Position numbers and translations under genes: made by a program. The notes below the pieces were generated by a model that was not told the DNA's origin, made no database searches, and was given only the letters and a program-made list of their open reading frames with translations. From contig NZ_AP025485.1 of the NCBI RefSeq assembly GCF_024347455.1, positions 8,316 through 72,315 of the forward strand: a stretch of 64,000 bases of DNA, written 5' to 3'. Below are positions 48,488-57,731 of the stretch, one piece after another (within the stretch, counting starts at the first letter, position 1; every line of letters begins with the position of its first letter). Source of the DNA: Vibrio echinoideorum (GTDB taxonomy: Bacteria > Pseudomonadota > Gammaproteobacteria > Enterobacterales > Vibrionaceae).

Positions 48488-51304
48488 TTAACCATTATCT
48501 TTAGGCGGCATGAGGGGATAGCCCGCAACGGGATAATTGGCCACTTCAGTCGATTTAATGGGTGTAGTATCGACTTCCGCCTCGACTTTATTTTGCACCC
48601 CATGATTGCCTTCGACGGTCGGGGTTGGGGCCGTCTGCACCTCATTTTGCAAATGTCCCGCGTAGAGTAAAGCATTCCCTTTCACGTTATGGTAAGCACT
48701 GTCGACAAACAACTCGCCACTCTCATTGACCTTAAACATATCAGCGGCCACCTCCTGTGTTTGGGCTAACGATTGTTCAGCGCCTGTATTAGCCAGCGTT
48801 TTTTGCTCAGGCGTGAGCGTTGGCGTTTGCCCTAAGTCCTTGGGCTGATACAAAGATTTGAGCTCATTGAGTGACGTTTTTGAGGTGTTGACGCCGTATT
48901 GCTCCTGAAAGCCATCGGTACGGGTGTAGTCCTCAAAAGCGCGCCTAACGTCTTGCATGTCTTCCGGTTGACTGGCGTTCATCAAGCGGGCCATTTTTTC
49001 TGTGTCTCCACGTGTCGATTTCTCTAAATATTGCTGGAAACCGGTGATGGCACTGGCACTGAAATTCACCGTGTCGTTTTTCAATCTCGATTGCATGTGG
49101 CTTAGGCTGTCGACCTGTGCGTTCGATTCATTGACCGCGGCCGCGGTTTGTTGAGTGCGCTGCGCATTGATCGCAAAGTCGTGCGCGTATTGCTCAGCTT
49201 CACTGCGATTTTCTTTCGCATCGAGTGTGCGGCCTGCACGCTGCATCTCCGTCGCCCCTTCACTGTATTGCGAAGTCGCTTGGGCTAAGGCTTGTTTCTG
49301 CTCTGCGTTCATGTGATTGAATGACTCTCTATCCTCCTCACTCCAACTGGCACCGGCTTTGGCGCTCGTCCCAAAGAATTTCGGGGTGCCCACTTCAACG
49401 CCGGCATTTTTCGCCGCCACATACGCCTGCGCTTGATCATGCGTCCAGCCCATGGTCTCAGACACACTCTGAATCGCCGAGTCCATTTTCGAGTGGGATT
49501 GACTGATTTGCCCTTCGGTCGACATCGTTTGACCGTCGCCATAAGAGCGGTTTTTACTCCAGTTGTCGTTCCAACGGTCACTTTGCTGGAAGCCTTTCGA
49601 GAAGCTGTCGTTGAAACTGTTCATATTCTGCGTCTGCGCGGTTTTTGCGTCCGAATATTGGTCGTTGACGCTGTTTTGCAGCATGTTCGAGGCTTGCGCT
49701 TGCCATAAGGGTTTGGATTCCGCTTCCTGCGCGTTATACAGCCTGCGGCCATCTTCATTTTGTAAGCTCGTGATGCTTGACCCATCCCGCTGCTGCGCGG
49801 TGTTCATCCCGGTTCTGAGCAGCATGTTGTCATCAAACTTGTTGGCTGAGGTGTTATTGAGGCTGTGGTTTTGCATTTGCAGATTACCAAAGTCCATGTT
49901 ACCGGTGGAAGACGCCGCAGAGACGCGGGCGTTGGTACTGTTGATCATCCCCGCCAGTTGGTAGTTCATGGCTTGCGCCGCGGCCACGCCCCCTTGCAAT
50001 ATTTTCCCCGCAAGCACTGGAATGGTCATCATCAAAAATCCGGCCATGTAGCCGTAGCGCATGTGCAGCTCATCAATCGCATTGCTGTTCGATAATGAGA
50101 GTCCTCGCATTGGATTCGCGGTCGCGCTTGAGTGCGACTCAAGTGTCCACGTCATGATCGCATTGAGTATCGCAAACAGGGCCGGCCAAGTGGCGAGGTA
50201 GGCGAACGTCTTGATGTAGTTGGTCAGAACCATCTTGGTGAGCGCCGGAATGAGCGCCGCCGCAGCGACCATGAACCCTAAACAGCTAAACAGGGTAAAG
50301 AGCATCGTATGCAACATCGGGATAAACTCTCTGGCCTGCATGCCAAGGGTCGCCCACATCGAGGTTTGTTGCATCTTGTTCGAGGTGTACGCGTAATTCA
50401 TCGCACTGGCGGACGGGTCGAGGGTGTTGATGCTGTAACGCATCGCGTTCATCGCCATGTTGTGCTTGAGGACATCGACCGCGTTGTTGCTGATACCAAT
50501 GAATTTCTGATAACTGTTCGACATCGCATTTTTTACGTGCGCCTTATAGGTCGACGCTTTGTCGCCGTGCAGGTAGGTCGCAATCAAATCGAGCTCAATC
50601 GCCGCGGAGGTGGTGAATTGGGCCTTGATGTCAGGGTACACCTCTTCGCAGGTTTTAAAGGTTTGGTTGAGGTCGTTGAGTATCACACCGCGCAGTGGGC
50701 TCATGTTTTTGGTATCTAAGAAAGCAAACGTGTCCGGCGCGTTCATGAGTGCGTTCCAGGTGTACTTTTTATTGATTTGGATGTCGCCAATAATGCAGTT
50801 TTGGAAAAAGTCATTCCATAACCGGCGCAGCGCCACGTCTTTTAAATCACTTTGACGCGACAACTGATACAACTCGGACCCAAACATCATGCCGGTGCGA
50901 CCGTAACGCTCATCGTCGGTGGTGGTAAAAATGGACTCGATGGCGTCGGCTGTACCGACCATCATGGTCGAAAAGAACCACGTCGGCAGGGCAATGAGAT
51001 AGGGCACGTTGGCCACCGAATACCCCGCCGTTGGCTCGGTCTTATCGATGACTTGCATGGTGACGGTTTGTTTTATCAACATCGAAGGCACCAGGGCGAA
51101 CACAATGGCCCAAATGTAGATGTGTTTGGGGTTACGTGTCGCCACAAAGTACGCGTATGTCATCGCGGCGCCTATCATCAAAGAGATGGACATCATTGAG
51201 GCGAACGATTGGCTGACAAAAAAAGTGGCGATGGCATTGAGCGCCTTTTGTATCGCCGCGCCTTGGGTGTAAGTGTAATATTCGAGTGTCACATTAGCCT
51301 CCAA
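48488..51304 (-). CDS. traG: Mating-pair stabilisation protein TraG
   Basis: 938 residues, same size as F TraG. The N-terminal 480 residues hold several membrane helices (FASMMSISLMIGAAMTYAYF, IYIWAIVFALVPSMLIK, MVLTNYIKTFAYLATWPALF, YMAGFLMMTIPVLAG). The C-terminal half is a hydrophilic, Gln/Ser-rich periplasmic region with coiled coils. It stabilises mating pairs and, in F and SXT, its C-terminus determines exclusion specificity. Its start overlaps the end of traH by 11 bp. A Pro/Val-rich tail (VANYPVAGYPLMPPKD) closes the protein. Confidence 0.93.
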   Translation of the reverse strand: MEANVTLEYYTYTQGAAIQKALNAIATFFVSQSFASMMSISLMIGAAMTYAYFVATRNPKHIYIWAIVFALVPSMLIKQTVTMQVIDKTEPTAGYSVANVPYLIALPTWFFSTMMVGTADAIESIFTTTDDERYGRTGMMFGSELYQLSRQSDLKDVALRRLWNDFFQNCIIGDIQINKKYTWNALMNAPDTFAFLDTKNMSPLRGVILNDLNQTFKTCEEVYPDIKAQFTTSAAIELDLIATYLHGDKASTYKAHVKNAMSNSYQKFIGISNNAVDVLKHNMAMNAMRYSINTLDPSASAMNYAYTSNKMQQTSMWATLGMQAREFIPMLHTMLFTLFSCLGFMVAAAALIPALTKMVLTNYIKTFAYLATWPALFAILNAIMTWTLESHSSATANPMRGLSLSNSNAIDELHMRYGYMAGFLMMTIPVLAGKILQGGVAAAQAMNYQLAGMINSTNARVSAASSTGNMDFGNLQMQNHSLNNTSANKFDDNMLLRTGMNTAQQRDGSSITSLQNEDGRRLYNAQEAESKPLWQAQASNMLQNSVNDQYSDAKTAQTQNMNSFNDSFSKGFQQSDRWNDNWSKNRSYGDGQTMSTEGQISQSHSKMDSAIQSVSETMGWTHDQAQAYVAAKNAGVEVGTPKFFGTSAKAGASWSEEDRESFNHMNAEQKQALAQATSQYSEGATEMQRAGRTLDAKENRSEAEQYAHDFAINAQRTQQTAAAVNESNAQVDSLSHMQSRLKNDTVNFSASAITGFQQYLEKSTRGDTEKMARLMNASQPEDMQDVRRAFEDYTRTDGFQEQYGVNTSKTSLNELKSLYQPKDLGQTPTLTPEQKTLANTGAEQSLAQTQEVAADMFKVNESGELFVDSAYHNVKGNALLYAGHLQNEVQTAPTPTVEGNHGVQNKVEAEVDTTPIKSTEVANYPVAGYPLMPPKDNG

Positions 51305-52700
51305 AGGACAGGTTCTGCAGCAGTTGTTTGTTGATTTTGCTCATCGCTTCCGAGTCGCTCTCTTTATACGCCTGCGTCAATTGCTCTTGGGTCAATATCA
51401 CACGTTTCGCTTTGTCTGAGAGTCCATTGGTGAAGTCGCGAGCGCGGTCGATGTCTGACATGATTAAAGCGATGTCCTTGCTGTCCACTTGCGTGTGGTT
51501 CAGTGACGTGGTCACCACCGTCAGCATGTTTCTGAGGTAGCGGGTCAGCAACTCAACCGAGATGACGCGCGCGTACGCCGAAAAGTTCGGGTAACGGTTG
51601 CTTCTGACTGAGCCGATGAACACCGCCAGCACCGGCGTGTCGGTGTACTCCAAAAAGCTTTTTTGATTGTCGGTGAGCCCCGTATCATTGGCGACACTGA
51701 TGTATAAGGCTTCTAACGTTTGACGAATACGCACTTCGAGCCCTTTGTCTTGCGCTAAAGTCAGCTCTTTTTTCTGCGGAGACAAACAGGCTTTCTCATC
51801 GGTGTTATCACACTTGTAATACTCAATCTTCCCCCCTTTGAGCATCGCGTCCACCAAGTTATTGTTGTCCGCTAACAAGGAGGCGTAGTATTTGGGGCGA
51901 CCGTTTGCGTCATAAATATACGTCCCTGACAGGCTCATCAAAAATTCAGCCAGCGCTTTATCTCCCGCTAACCAGCCATTTTTAAGCGCCGCTGACCAAA
52001 CGATGTTGTGGCTGGTCTTGGCGATGTCTTCCAACCCAGCACTGCCATCCGCGCGAGCGCGTGCGACCTGTGCGTTCGACTGACCGCCCACACCACACTC
52101 CACTTGCGCGCCGACCCAATCATCAAACACGTTGCCTTTGGTGCCGATGGTGGCGCAGACGTGCTTTTTCGCCGCCGGACCGCCAAAGGTAGCGGCCAGT
52201 CCACTGACCCCCGCCTGCGCCGCTTCACAAGAGTTGATCGACTGATTGAGAAACTTATCGGCAATGTTTTGCAGGTTGTCACGAATTTGTTTGATTTGTG
52301 GCGCCCAGACTTGAAGCGCTAAGTCGACCGCAAACGGCGCCGCGTTTTGCACCACCGCTTTGCCAAATTGCACGAGACCGTCGGCGTTGATATGAGAAAA
52401 TCCCCCCATGAAGGCGTCAATCCCGCCACAACCCATTGAGACCTCGGGCAAGTGCACGCTCATGAGCTGCGCACTTTTTATGGGGGTGCGAGCATACAAA
52501 GAGCCGCCATTGTAATAATTCGCGGCTTGGCCTTTGAAAGCATTGGGGTGGGTGACATTGGCGTTGTAACCGAGACCATTAAAAAAACCGTCTAACGACG
52601 AATTGACGCCGCCGGCGTAGGAAGCGCCAGTGAGTAACCCGCTGAGCATCAAGGCGATAAGACGGGCTCGCCCTGGTGGGGTGTGGTGGGGTCGGATCAT
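51294..52700 (-). CDS. traH: Conjugal transfer pilus assembly protein TraH
   Basis: 468 residues. The signal peptide is preceded by a basic stretch (MIRPHHTPPGRARLIALM). TraH hallmarks are SLDGFFNGLGYNANVT, YYNGGSLYARTPIKSAQLMS and the early Cys-Gly block VSMGCGGIDAFMGGFSHIN. A further conserved Cys lies in INSCEAAQAG, and the C-terminus is helical. It acts in the periplasm and outer membrane in pilus extension with TraF, TraU, TraW and TrbC. It overlaps trbB by 4 bp and traG by 11 bp. Confidence 0.94.
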   Translation of the reverse strand: MIRPHHTPPGRARLIALMLSGLLTGASYAGGVNSSLDGFFNGLGYNANVTHPNAFKGQAANYYNGGSLYARTPIKSAQLMSVHLPEVSMGCGGIDAFMGGFSHINADGLVQFGKAVVQNAAPFAVDLALQVWAPQIKQIRDNLQNIADKFLNQSINSCEAAQAGVSGLAATFGGPAAKKHVCATIGTKGNVFDDWVGAQVECGVGGQSNAQVARARADGSAGLEDIAKTSHNIVWSAALKNGWLAGDKALAEFLMSLSGTYIYDANGRPKYYASLLADNNNLVDAMLKGGKIEYYKCDNTDEKACLSPQKKELTLAQDKGLEVRIRQTLEALYISVANDTGLTDNQKSFLEYTDTPVLAVFIGSVRSNRYPNFSAYARVISVELLTRYLRNMLTVVTTSLNHTQVDSKDIALIMSDIDRARDFTNGLSDKAKRVILTQEQLTQAYKESDSEAMSKINKQLLQNLSFGG

Positions 52701-53113
52701 CGTATGGCCTCTAAGGTGTCGGCATCGCTTAAAATGTGGCGAATGCTGGTTTCTAACTGCACCTCCGACACATCGCCAATAGACACGCGCACAAATTTCT
52801 GAGAATTGACGTTTATCAAAAACGTCGCGGGCACCGTGATGTTGCGGGGATTGTCAAAAAACATCTGACTCACCGCGGGCGTCGCCGGAATAGGGACGGG
52901 GTAATGAGGAACGGCTTGGCCATCCAGCGAAAAGGCGTACGTCTGCAGTTGTTGCCGATGGGTCACTCGTTTGAGTTTCGGTGCAAAACGGTGGCAATAA
53001 GGGCAATCACTGCGAAAGAAGAACACCATCGCGTAATCGTCATTGGGCGCAGCCTGCACCGTAGCGAAAGGCGAAAGCAGCAAAAAGAGTAAAGTAAGGG
53101 TGCGTATCAACAT
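52697..53113 (-). CDS. trbB: TrbB-like thioredoxin-fold protein
   Basis: 138 residues from the ATG at 53113; a GTG start 27 nt upstream is possible but adds no signal. A signal peptide (LIRTLTLLFLLLSPFATVQA) is followed by a thioredoxin fold with the redox motif CPYC in FFRSDCPYCHRFAPKL and a cis-Pro strand NITVPATFLIN. TrbB proteins are periplasmic disulfide isomerases that help fold Cys-rich transfer proteins; TraN and TraU encoded here are both Cys-rich. The stop overlaps the traH start. Confidence 0.88.
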   Translation of the reverse strand: MLIRTLTLLFLLLSPFATVQAAPNDDYAMVFFFRSDCPYCHRFAPKLKRVTHRQQLQTYAFSLDGQAVPHYPVPIPATPAVSQMFFDNPRNITVPATFLINVNSQKFVRVSIGDVSEVQLETSIRHILSDADTLEAIR

Positions 53114-53197
53114 GATGATGTTCTCTTGGTTTACCGTCACTCAAGGACGTGAAGGCGCAAAACAGGGGAGAGATTTGAAGCAGCAAGACTCTGCGCG

Positions 53198-53980
53198 CTA
53201 AAAATCGGGCGTTTGATAGTCATTGGCGACGTTGTAGAAACGACCCAACAACGCGGTTTGTGAAATAAACCCGTAAGCGAGCGGCTTCATCTCACCCGTA
53301 TTGGGGTTGACTAAAATCAGGGCAGGCGCATAAGGCACCTCGACTTTGTTGTCGTTATTGCGGTTATCTCGAATACCGGAGACAAAGGTCTTATCACGCG
53401 ATAATCCTAAAATCTCAATCCCGTGCGTATCGGAAAAGGCTTGCAGCGACGGGGCCAATTGCTGACTGAGACTGTCTTGGCCGTCATACACAAAGAAAAA
53501 CCCCCAACCTTCGTCGCGCATGTGCGCCACGGCGTCGATTTTCTTCTCTCGTTCGAGCTTATGATAGGTGCCGCGCGCCGCAAATTCAGCCGGGCGATCT
53601 TTGAGGTAAGAGAGCTCAGGGTGTTGGAGTAACACCTTTTTGAACGTCATGCCCGTTTCACTGGTGCGCTCACCAATGTATTGGTGAAGTTGCATGACTG
53701 TCTTGAGCTTGTCCTCGTCTTTCGAATGGATGGTGGCGTCGTTGAGCGCTTCCTTGTACGTCTCATGAAACCAGTCCATCTGTTCGGTAGCGCTCATGAT
53801 CCTCTTGGTGGTATTGGGCTCAAGGGGTTTTGGGGGCGGCGGGGTTAAAGTTGGGGCCGCATGGGGCTCGTTATACCACTTCCAACCTTGCGGGTTAGAC
53901 GAGGCTTGGGCGCTGAACGCGCCCATCACTCCCAACATCAGGGCGACCCTCACCAAAGGGGTCGAAAAAGAGGGCATCAC
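53198..53980 (-). CDS. traF: Conjugal pilus assembly protein TraF
   Basis: 260 residues with signal peptide (VALMLGVMGAFSAQA). After GWKWYNEPHAAP and a Pro-rich linker comes a helical region, then the thioredoxin-like domain of TraF: GWGFFFVYDGQDSLSQQLAP, IEILGLSRDKTFV, YAPALILVNPNTGEM. The redox Cys pair is absent, as in F TraF. It works with TraH, TraU, TraW and TrbC in pilus assembly. Its stop is 57 bp upstream of the trbB start codon region and its start abuts traN. Confidence 0.93.
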   Translation of the reverse strand: MMPSFSTPLVRVALMLGVMGAFSAQASSNPQGWKWYNEPHAAPTLTPPPPKPLEPNTTKRIMSATEQMDWFHETYKEALNDATIHSKDEDKLKTVMQLHQYIGERTSETGMTFKKVLLQHPELSYLKDRPAEFAARGTYHKLEREKKIDAVAHMRDEGWGFFFVYDGQDSLSQQLAPSLQAFSDTHGIEILGLSRDKTFVSGIRDNRNNDNKVEVPYAPALILVNPNTGEMKPLAYGFISQTALLGRFYNVANDYQTPDF

Positions 53981-53981
53981 G

Positions 53982-55679
53982 TTATGGATCTCCTAAAGCA
54001 CTGGATAACCGATGTTGAATTTCTTGGCTAGACGGCAAGTGGGTGTTGCTGTTCATCTCACCAAAGAAATCCGAGAAATCGATATCTTCAAAGTTAATTT
54101 GCTGCATCTGCTCTGGGGTGATCGCCCCGCATATGGGCACCTTAGCGGTGCCCAAGCTCAATCCCAGTTGGTCGCGCGTTCCTTGCTCTTGAATAATGCG
54201 CGCCAATAAGCTGTCGAACACGCAATAGGTTCTCTTCTTGCGTAAGCATTGCCCGAGCACTTTTTCTGCGCAGTAACTGCCGAGATAAATGGTCAATTTG
54301 TCATCTTTCGCTTTACCCAGGGCTTTTTCTTCTTCGCTGCACTGCGCGAGCCCCACATCGGTGCCCCAGCCGCCATCTTTGCAGCAGTCCGAAATGCCGA
54401 GCATTTTTTTGGTGCACTTCTGACCTTGCCCAGTAAAGATGAGAGGCGGATCACCGAGCCCTTCTGCCGCTTTGGCCAGCGCCGCTAAAGCCGCCGCCGA
54501 TTCATTAAAATCACTGGAGGGCTCAGGCGTGCCCGCATAGCAATCACCGTCGAGACAAAAACTTTCTTCGCCACAGGTTAAGTTGGTGGCGCTGCAGCGC
54601 TTCTCTGGGCAGGATTTTTTGAGCTCTTCCTCGATGCACACGCCTTTTTGTTTGGCACTACAATGCGTCGCGGTGGTGGTGCAATCGGTCGGCAGCGCAT
54701 TACACGTATTGTCCCGCGTGCATTGGTGGTTAACTTGGTACTTCCAGCAATCGAGCGTGGTGGGCACGCCATTAATACGGCGTGTGCCTCGCCCCTCTAC
54801 ACAGGTTTGGGACACGACTTGACACTCACTTAATAGGTTGCAATGAGTGGTCCAACGCACGGTATTTTTGATGCAGTTTCCGCCTGAAAGCGTGAAGTCA
54901 GAGCTACAACTCAGTGTCGCAGCAACAGTGGTGTTAACAAGTTTACAAGCCTGTCTTCCTTGTCCTGGCTTTAAATAATGGCCTCCGTAATTAGCCCAAG
55001 TTGAAGTGCGAAGGTGGTAACGGGTACCCTCCCAGAAAATGAAGGCAGAGCCTTGCGTACCTACTTGGAAGCCATACTTGATTCGTCCATAAAAACTCTC
55101 ATAACGGCAATCTTCAGTTGGTATCACGCATAACCTCCCTTGAAGAGTTCCTCTTGAGCAACTGTAAATCACCGGAGACGTGACCGCGGTGAACGTCGGC
55201 ATTTTAGTGCAAGGCACGGTGTTATTGGTCGGTTGACGACACACTTTGGGGATGTCATCGATGACGCATTGCGTCGCGTTATCACAATCGACGTATTGAT
55301 TGGACAAGCCATGAGATATCTCATAAGCATTATCCTGGACCATGAGAGCAAATTCATACGCCGGATCGCTTTTCACATCCGGCTGGCCTTTATCGAAACG
55401 GGTTTGCACGGCTTGCGCCTTATCATTGGATTGATAATGAGTGCGCGCGTTCGCGTCCATATTGCCGTCGTTCAACTGAGCCTGCTCTGGGTTACGCAGA
55501 TCATTGTCACACCCTTGCCCCGCGCAGTAATCCCCCACATCGAGCTTCCCCTTCGCCGTTGAAGGGATATTTTTCTGCGCGCTTTTCACCCAATCCACAT
55601 TGTCGTAATAATGGTCGCCTTGGCTTGCGAATGCGCCGCTAACGATGGCCAGGCTCGCGATCAATAGAACGTGTTTCAC
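53982..55679 (-). CDS. traN: Mating-pair stabilisation protein TraN
   Basis: 565 residues with signal peptide (MKHVLLIASLAIVSGAFA). It is very Cys-rich, with motifs such as DVGDYCAGQGCDNDLRNPEQ, the GTLQGRLCVIPTEDCRYESF block, and a C-terminal CCKDGGWGTDVGLAQCSEEE that is conserved across TraN proteins. TraN sits in the outer membrane of the donor and contacts a receptor on the recipient. The variable middle region (about residues 165-330) sets receptor choice in F-like plasmids, so it may define host range here. Overlaps trbC by 4 bp. Confidence 0.94.
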   Translation of the reverse strand: MKHVLLIASLAIVSGAFASQGDHYYDNVDWVKSAQKNIPSTAKGKLDVGDYCAGQGCDNDLRNPEQAQLNDGNMDANARTHYQSNDKAQAVQTRFDKGQPDVKSDPAYEFALMVQDNAYEISHGLSNQYVDCDNATQCVIDDIPKVCRQPTNNTVPCTKMPTFTAVTSPVIYSCSRGTLQGRLCVIPTEDCRYESFYGRIKYGFQVGTQGSAFIFWEGTRYHLRTSTWANYGGHYLKPGQGRQACKLVNTTVAATLSCSSDFTLSGGNCIKNTVRWTTHCNLLSECQVVSQTCVEGRGTRRINGVPTTLDCWKYQVNHQCTRDNTCNALPTDCTTTATHCSAKQKGVCIEEELKKSCPEKRCSATNLTCGEESFCLDGDCYAGTPEPSSDFNESAAALAALAKAAEGLGDPPLIFTGQGQKCTKKMLGISDCCKDGGWGTDVGLAQCSEEEKALGKAKDDKLTIYLGSYCAEKVLGQCLRKKRTYCVFDSLLARIIQEQGTRDQLGLSLGTAKVPICGAITPEQMQQINFEDIDFSDFFGEMNSNTHLPSSQEIQHRLSSALGDP

Positions 55680-56371
55680 GGCTGCCTCCTTAAGACGGCA
55701 TTCACCACCTCGGGATTGTCACCACGAGCCAATTGATTCAGCGCATCGGGGATCGAGAGGTTGCCTTTAATGAGGTCATAGTCCGTTTCATTGCACGGCT
55801 GCTTGGGTAAGCACTTGCCGGATTTTACCGCCACAAACGTTGGCACTTCAGTCACCGAAAAGGTCCGAAACCACTCAGGGTTAATGGCAAAACCACTTTG
55901 AATGGGTTGGTCTGGTTGATGGGTTTTCAGTAGCGATTGAATGCGCCTTGCGGTCGCCGGAAAACCGCTTGGCAACACACCGCGTATCACCAAAGGCACT
56001 TGCCATTGCTCACTTTGTTTTAAAAGCGCGCGCAAGGACGCCTCTGGCATGGTCAAAGACACAAACACCATGACCCCCGTTGGGGCGGCTTTGGGGTTTT
56101 GCGTGGGCTGTGGAATATCAATGACGCGCTTAAGGTGTTGCGGCTTGAGCTTATCTTGCCAAAAACGTGCCATGGCTTTCGCATCAGATGCTATCTCATC
56201 GCTGGCGCGTTGCTGGGATTGAAAATGACGTTCGAGCTCGGACGGCATGGCTGTTTGCACCATTGTTTTTTCAAGCTCGGTGAACGCTTGAAGCTCTTCT
56301 TGAGTGTACGCGTGACACAGCGTCGCCGCGCACAAGGCAGCCGTGGCGACTAGGGATTTCAAGGGGGACAT
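55676..56371 (-). CDS. trbC: Conjugal pilus assembly protein TrbC (F-type)
   Basis: 231 residues with signal peptide (ATAALCAATLCHA). The F-type TrbC domain is recognised from GVMVFVSLTMPEASLRALLK, VPLVIRGVLPSGFPATARRI and AINPEWFRTFSVTEVPTFVA, a thioredoxin-like fold without active-site Cys. It acts in the periplasm with TraW. It is followed by traN with a 4-bp overlap. Upstream lies a 140-bp gap and the zinc-ribbon-like insertion. Confidence 0.93.
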   Translation of the reverse strand: MSPLKSLVATAALCAATLCHAYTQEELQAFTELEKTMVQTAMPSELERHFQSQQRASDEIASDAKAMARFWQDKLKPQHLKRVIDIPQPTQNPKAAPTGVMVFVSLTMPEASLRALLKQSEQWQVPLVIRGVLPSGFPATARRIQSLLKTHQPDQPIQSGFAINPEWFRTFSVTEVPTFVAVKSGKCLPKQPCNETDYDLIKGNLSIPDALNQLARGDNPEVVNAVLRRQP

Positions 56372-56511
56372 AAAGACCTCAAATAAATAAAAGCTCCACG
56401 CAAGCGTGGTACTCCTTTTGACAGGGCAGGCAAGCCTACCCAGCCAAAAGCGAGCTCAGGGTGAACAGCGCCAAAATGCCGGTTTTATGATGAGGGTGAT
56501 AAGTAATGACA

Positions 56512-57069
56512 TTAAATGCTCGCTGACTGAAAGACATGTTGGTACTGCTTTTTAATCTCTCCCAATGATTGATAGGCATAGGGGTGCCCCCCGTCTAGAG
56601 AGTTCCATCGCTTTCGAGGTAAATTATCATTTATCGTCTCATCATCAATACCGCATTGCCGGTAATACTCAATCAACGCGACATCCAAACACTCGCCTCG
56701 GCCATGGCACTGACTGCACCACCCTTGATCGGCCACCAGGTAGCCATAATGCTGAAACACCCCAGGCGCACAGGCATCACAAATCTGACTAGGAAGAGGG
56801 GGCTGCGTCTCGTTTTTGATGGCCTGATGGACGTCATTCGGGCTCAAGGTATAGGTAAATAAGGGTTTTAGCGCATCATTGATGAGCGCTTTTTTCTCAC
56901 GTTTTCTCAGCTTGAGCGGCGCGAGTAGGGCGGATAATTCACTCTGTTGATGACGATAATTAAGCGCACCGTGAGAGAAAATCAGTCGAACACCACTTTG
57001 CTGGCACTGTGCAAAAAAAGCCGAAAGCAACGCTATCTTAGGTTTGGCGTTAATTGAAAATAATGGCAC
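56512..57069 (-). CDS. Zinc-ribbon-like protein, paralogue 1, inside the tra operon
   Basis: 185 residues. The C-terminal half has two Cys pairs, ICDACAPGVFQHYGY and WCSQCHGRGECLDVALIEYY, then RQCGIDDETINDNLPRKRW; these probably bind zinc. The N-terminal half is basic and helical. The same core appears in the 192-residue protein at 57651, with roughly 60 percent identity over 60 residues by eye. The pair lies between traU and trbC, where F has no such genes. A nucleic-acid-binding regulator is plausible. I recognise no named family. Confidence 0.75.
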   Translation of the reverse strand: MPLFSINAKPKIALLSAFFAQCQQSGVRLIFSHGALNYRHQQSELSALLAPLKLRKREKKALINDALKPLFTYTLSPNDVHQAIKNETQPPLPSQICDACAPGVFQHYGYLVADQGWCSQCHGRGECLDVALIEYYRQCGIDDETINDNLPRKRWNSLDGGHPYAYQSLGEIKKQYQHVFQSASI

Positions 57070-57191
57070 GTTATACTCCTAGATGAGTGACATCATGTGA
57101 CTGAGCGTGAGCACTTTGCTGGTTTGCCTTGCCCATCGCATTGAACTAGGCTGTCTTAAAAGTCAGGATGGCGTATTACCGAGGGGGATGA

Positions 57192-57731
57192 TTGAAAACA
57201 GAATTTACGCAACAAGACGTGGCTAAACTGCATTTTTCACACCGAGTGCTCTACCAAGGGGTTTCAAACGTCAAAGAGAAGTTGATTCACTCCAACGGCC
57301 CTCATTGGCATGTGACGACGGTTCGATTATCCGATGTAGTGGGGAGCTTAGACCCTCGATACGCAGGAAAATCGTGGCTGGCACTCTTCCCTTGTATCGA
57401 TGCCCTTGATGGATTGAAGCGTGGTCATCAATACGCTCGAAAGCTTCAACAATCCCCCCTGTATTACCTTCCTGAGCATGAGAAGTGAAATGTCTCTTTT
57501 CGTAATATTGATGGCGAACTTTATATTAATGATGGCCACCACAGAACCATCATTGGCCGCGTGTTCTTAGAGGCTAATGGTTTCGAGCCCGTCTTTCACA
57601 ATGTGGTGGTGGGGTATTACACTGGTGGATTCAAACATCGATTACACATTTTACCGCGGCGTCTGAAACGCCAAGGGATAAGCCTGTTCAATCGATGCTA
57701 TCGACTGGTAAGACGGCGCCTCACCTCTTAA
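57192..57731 (+). pseudogene. Gene interrupted by an in-frame TGA, with a DGHHR motif
   Basis: Frame 57192-57488 encodes 98 residues (SDVVGSLDPRYAGKSWLALF, YYLPEHEK) and stops at TGA 57486-57488. The same frame then continues without a stop for 80 codons (FRNIDGELYINDGHHRTIIG, FLEANGFEPVFHNVVVGYY) to TAA at 57729. The second part contains DGHHRT, the motif of ParB/sulfiredoxin-type nuclease domains. Both halves look like one protein of about 178 residues broken by a nonsense change. The start is TTG after GAGGGGG. It is the only + strand gene in the tra operon and its 3' end overlaps the next minus-strand gene by 81 bp. Confidence 0.65.

Noticed and set aside
57486..57488. TGA as a selenocysteine codon
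   Set aside because: No SECIS-like hairpin is evident just after it and the residue context does not suggest a redox site; nonsense mutation is simpler.
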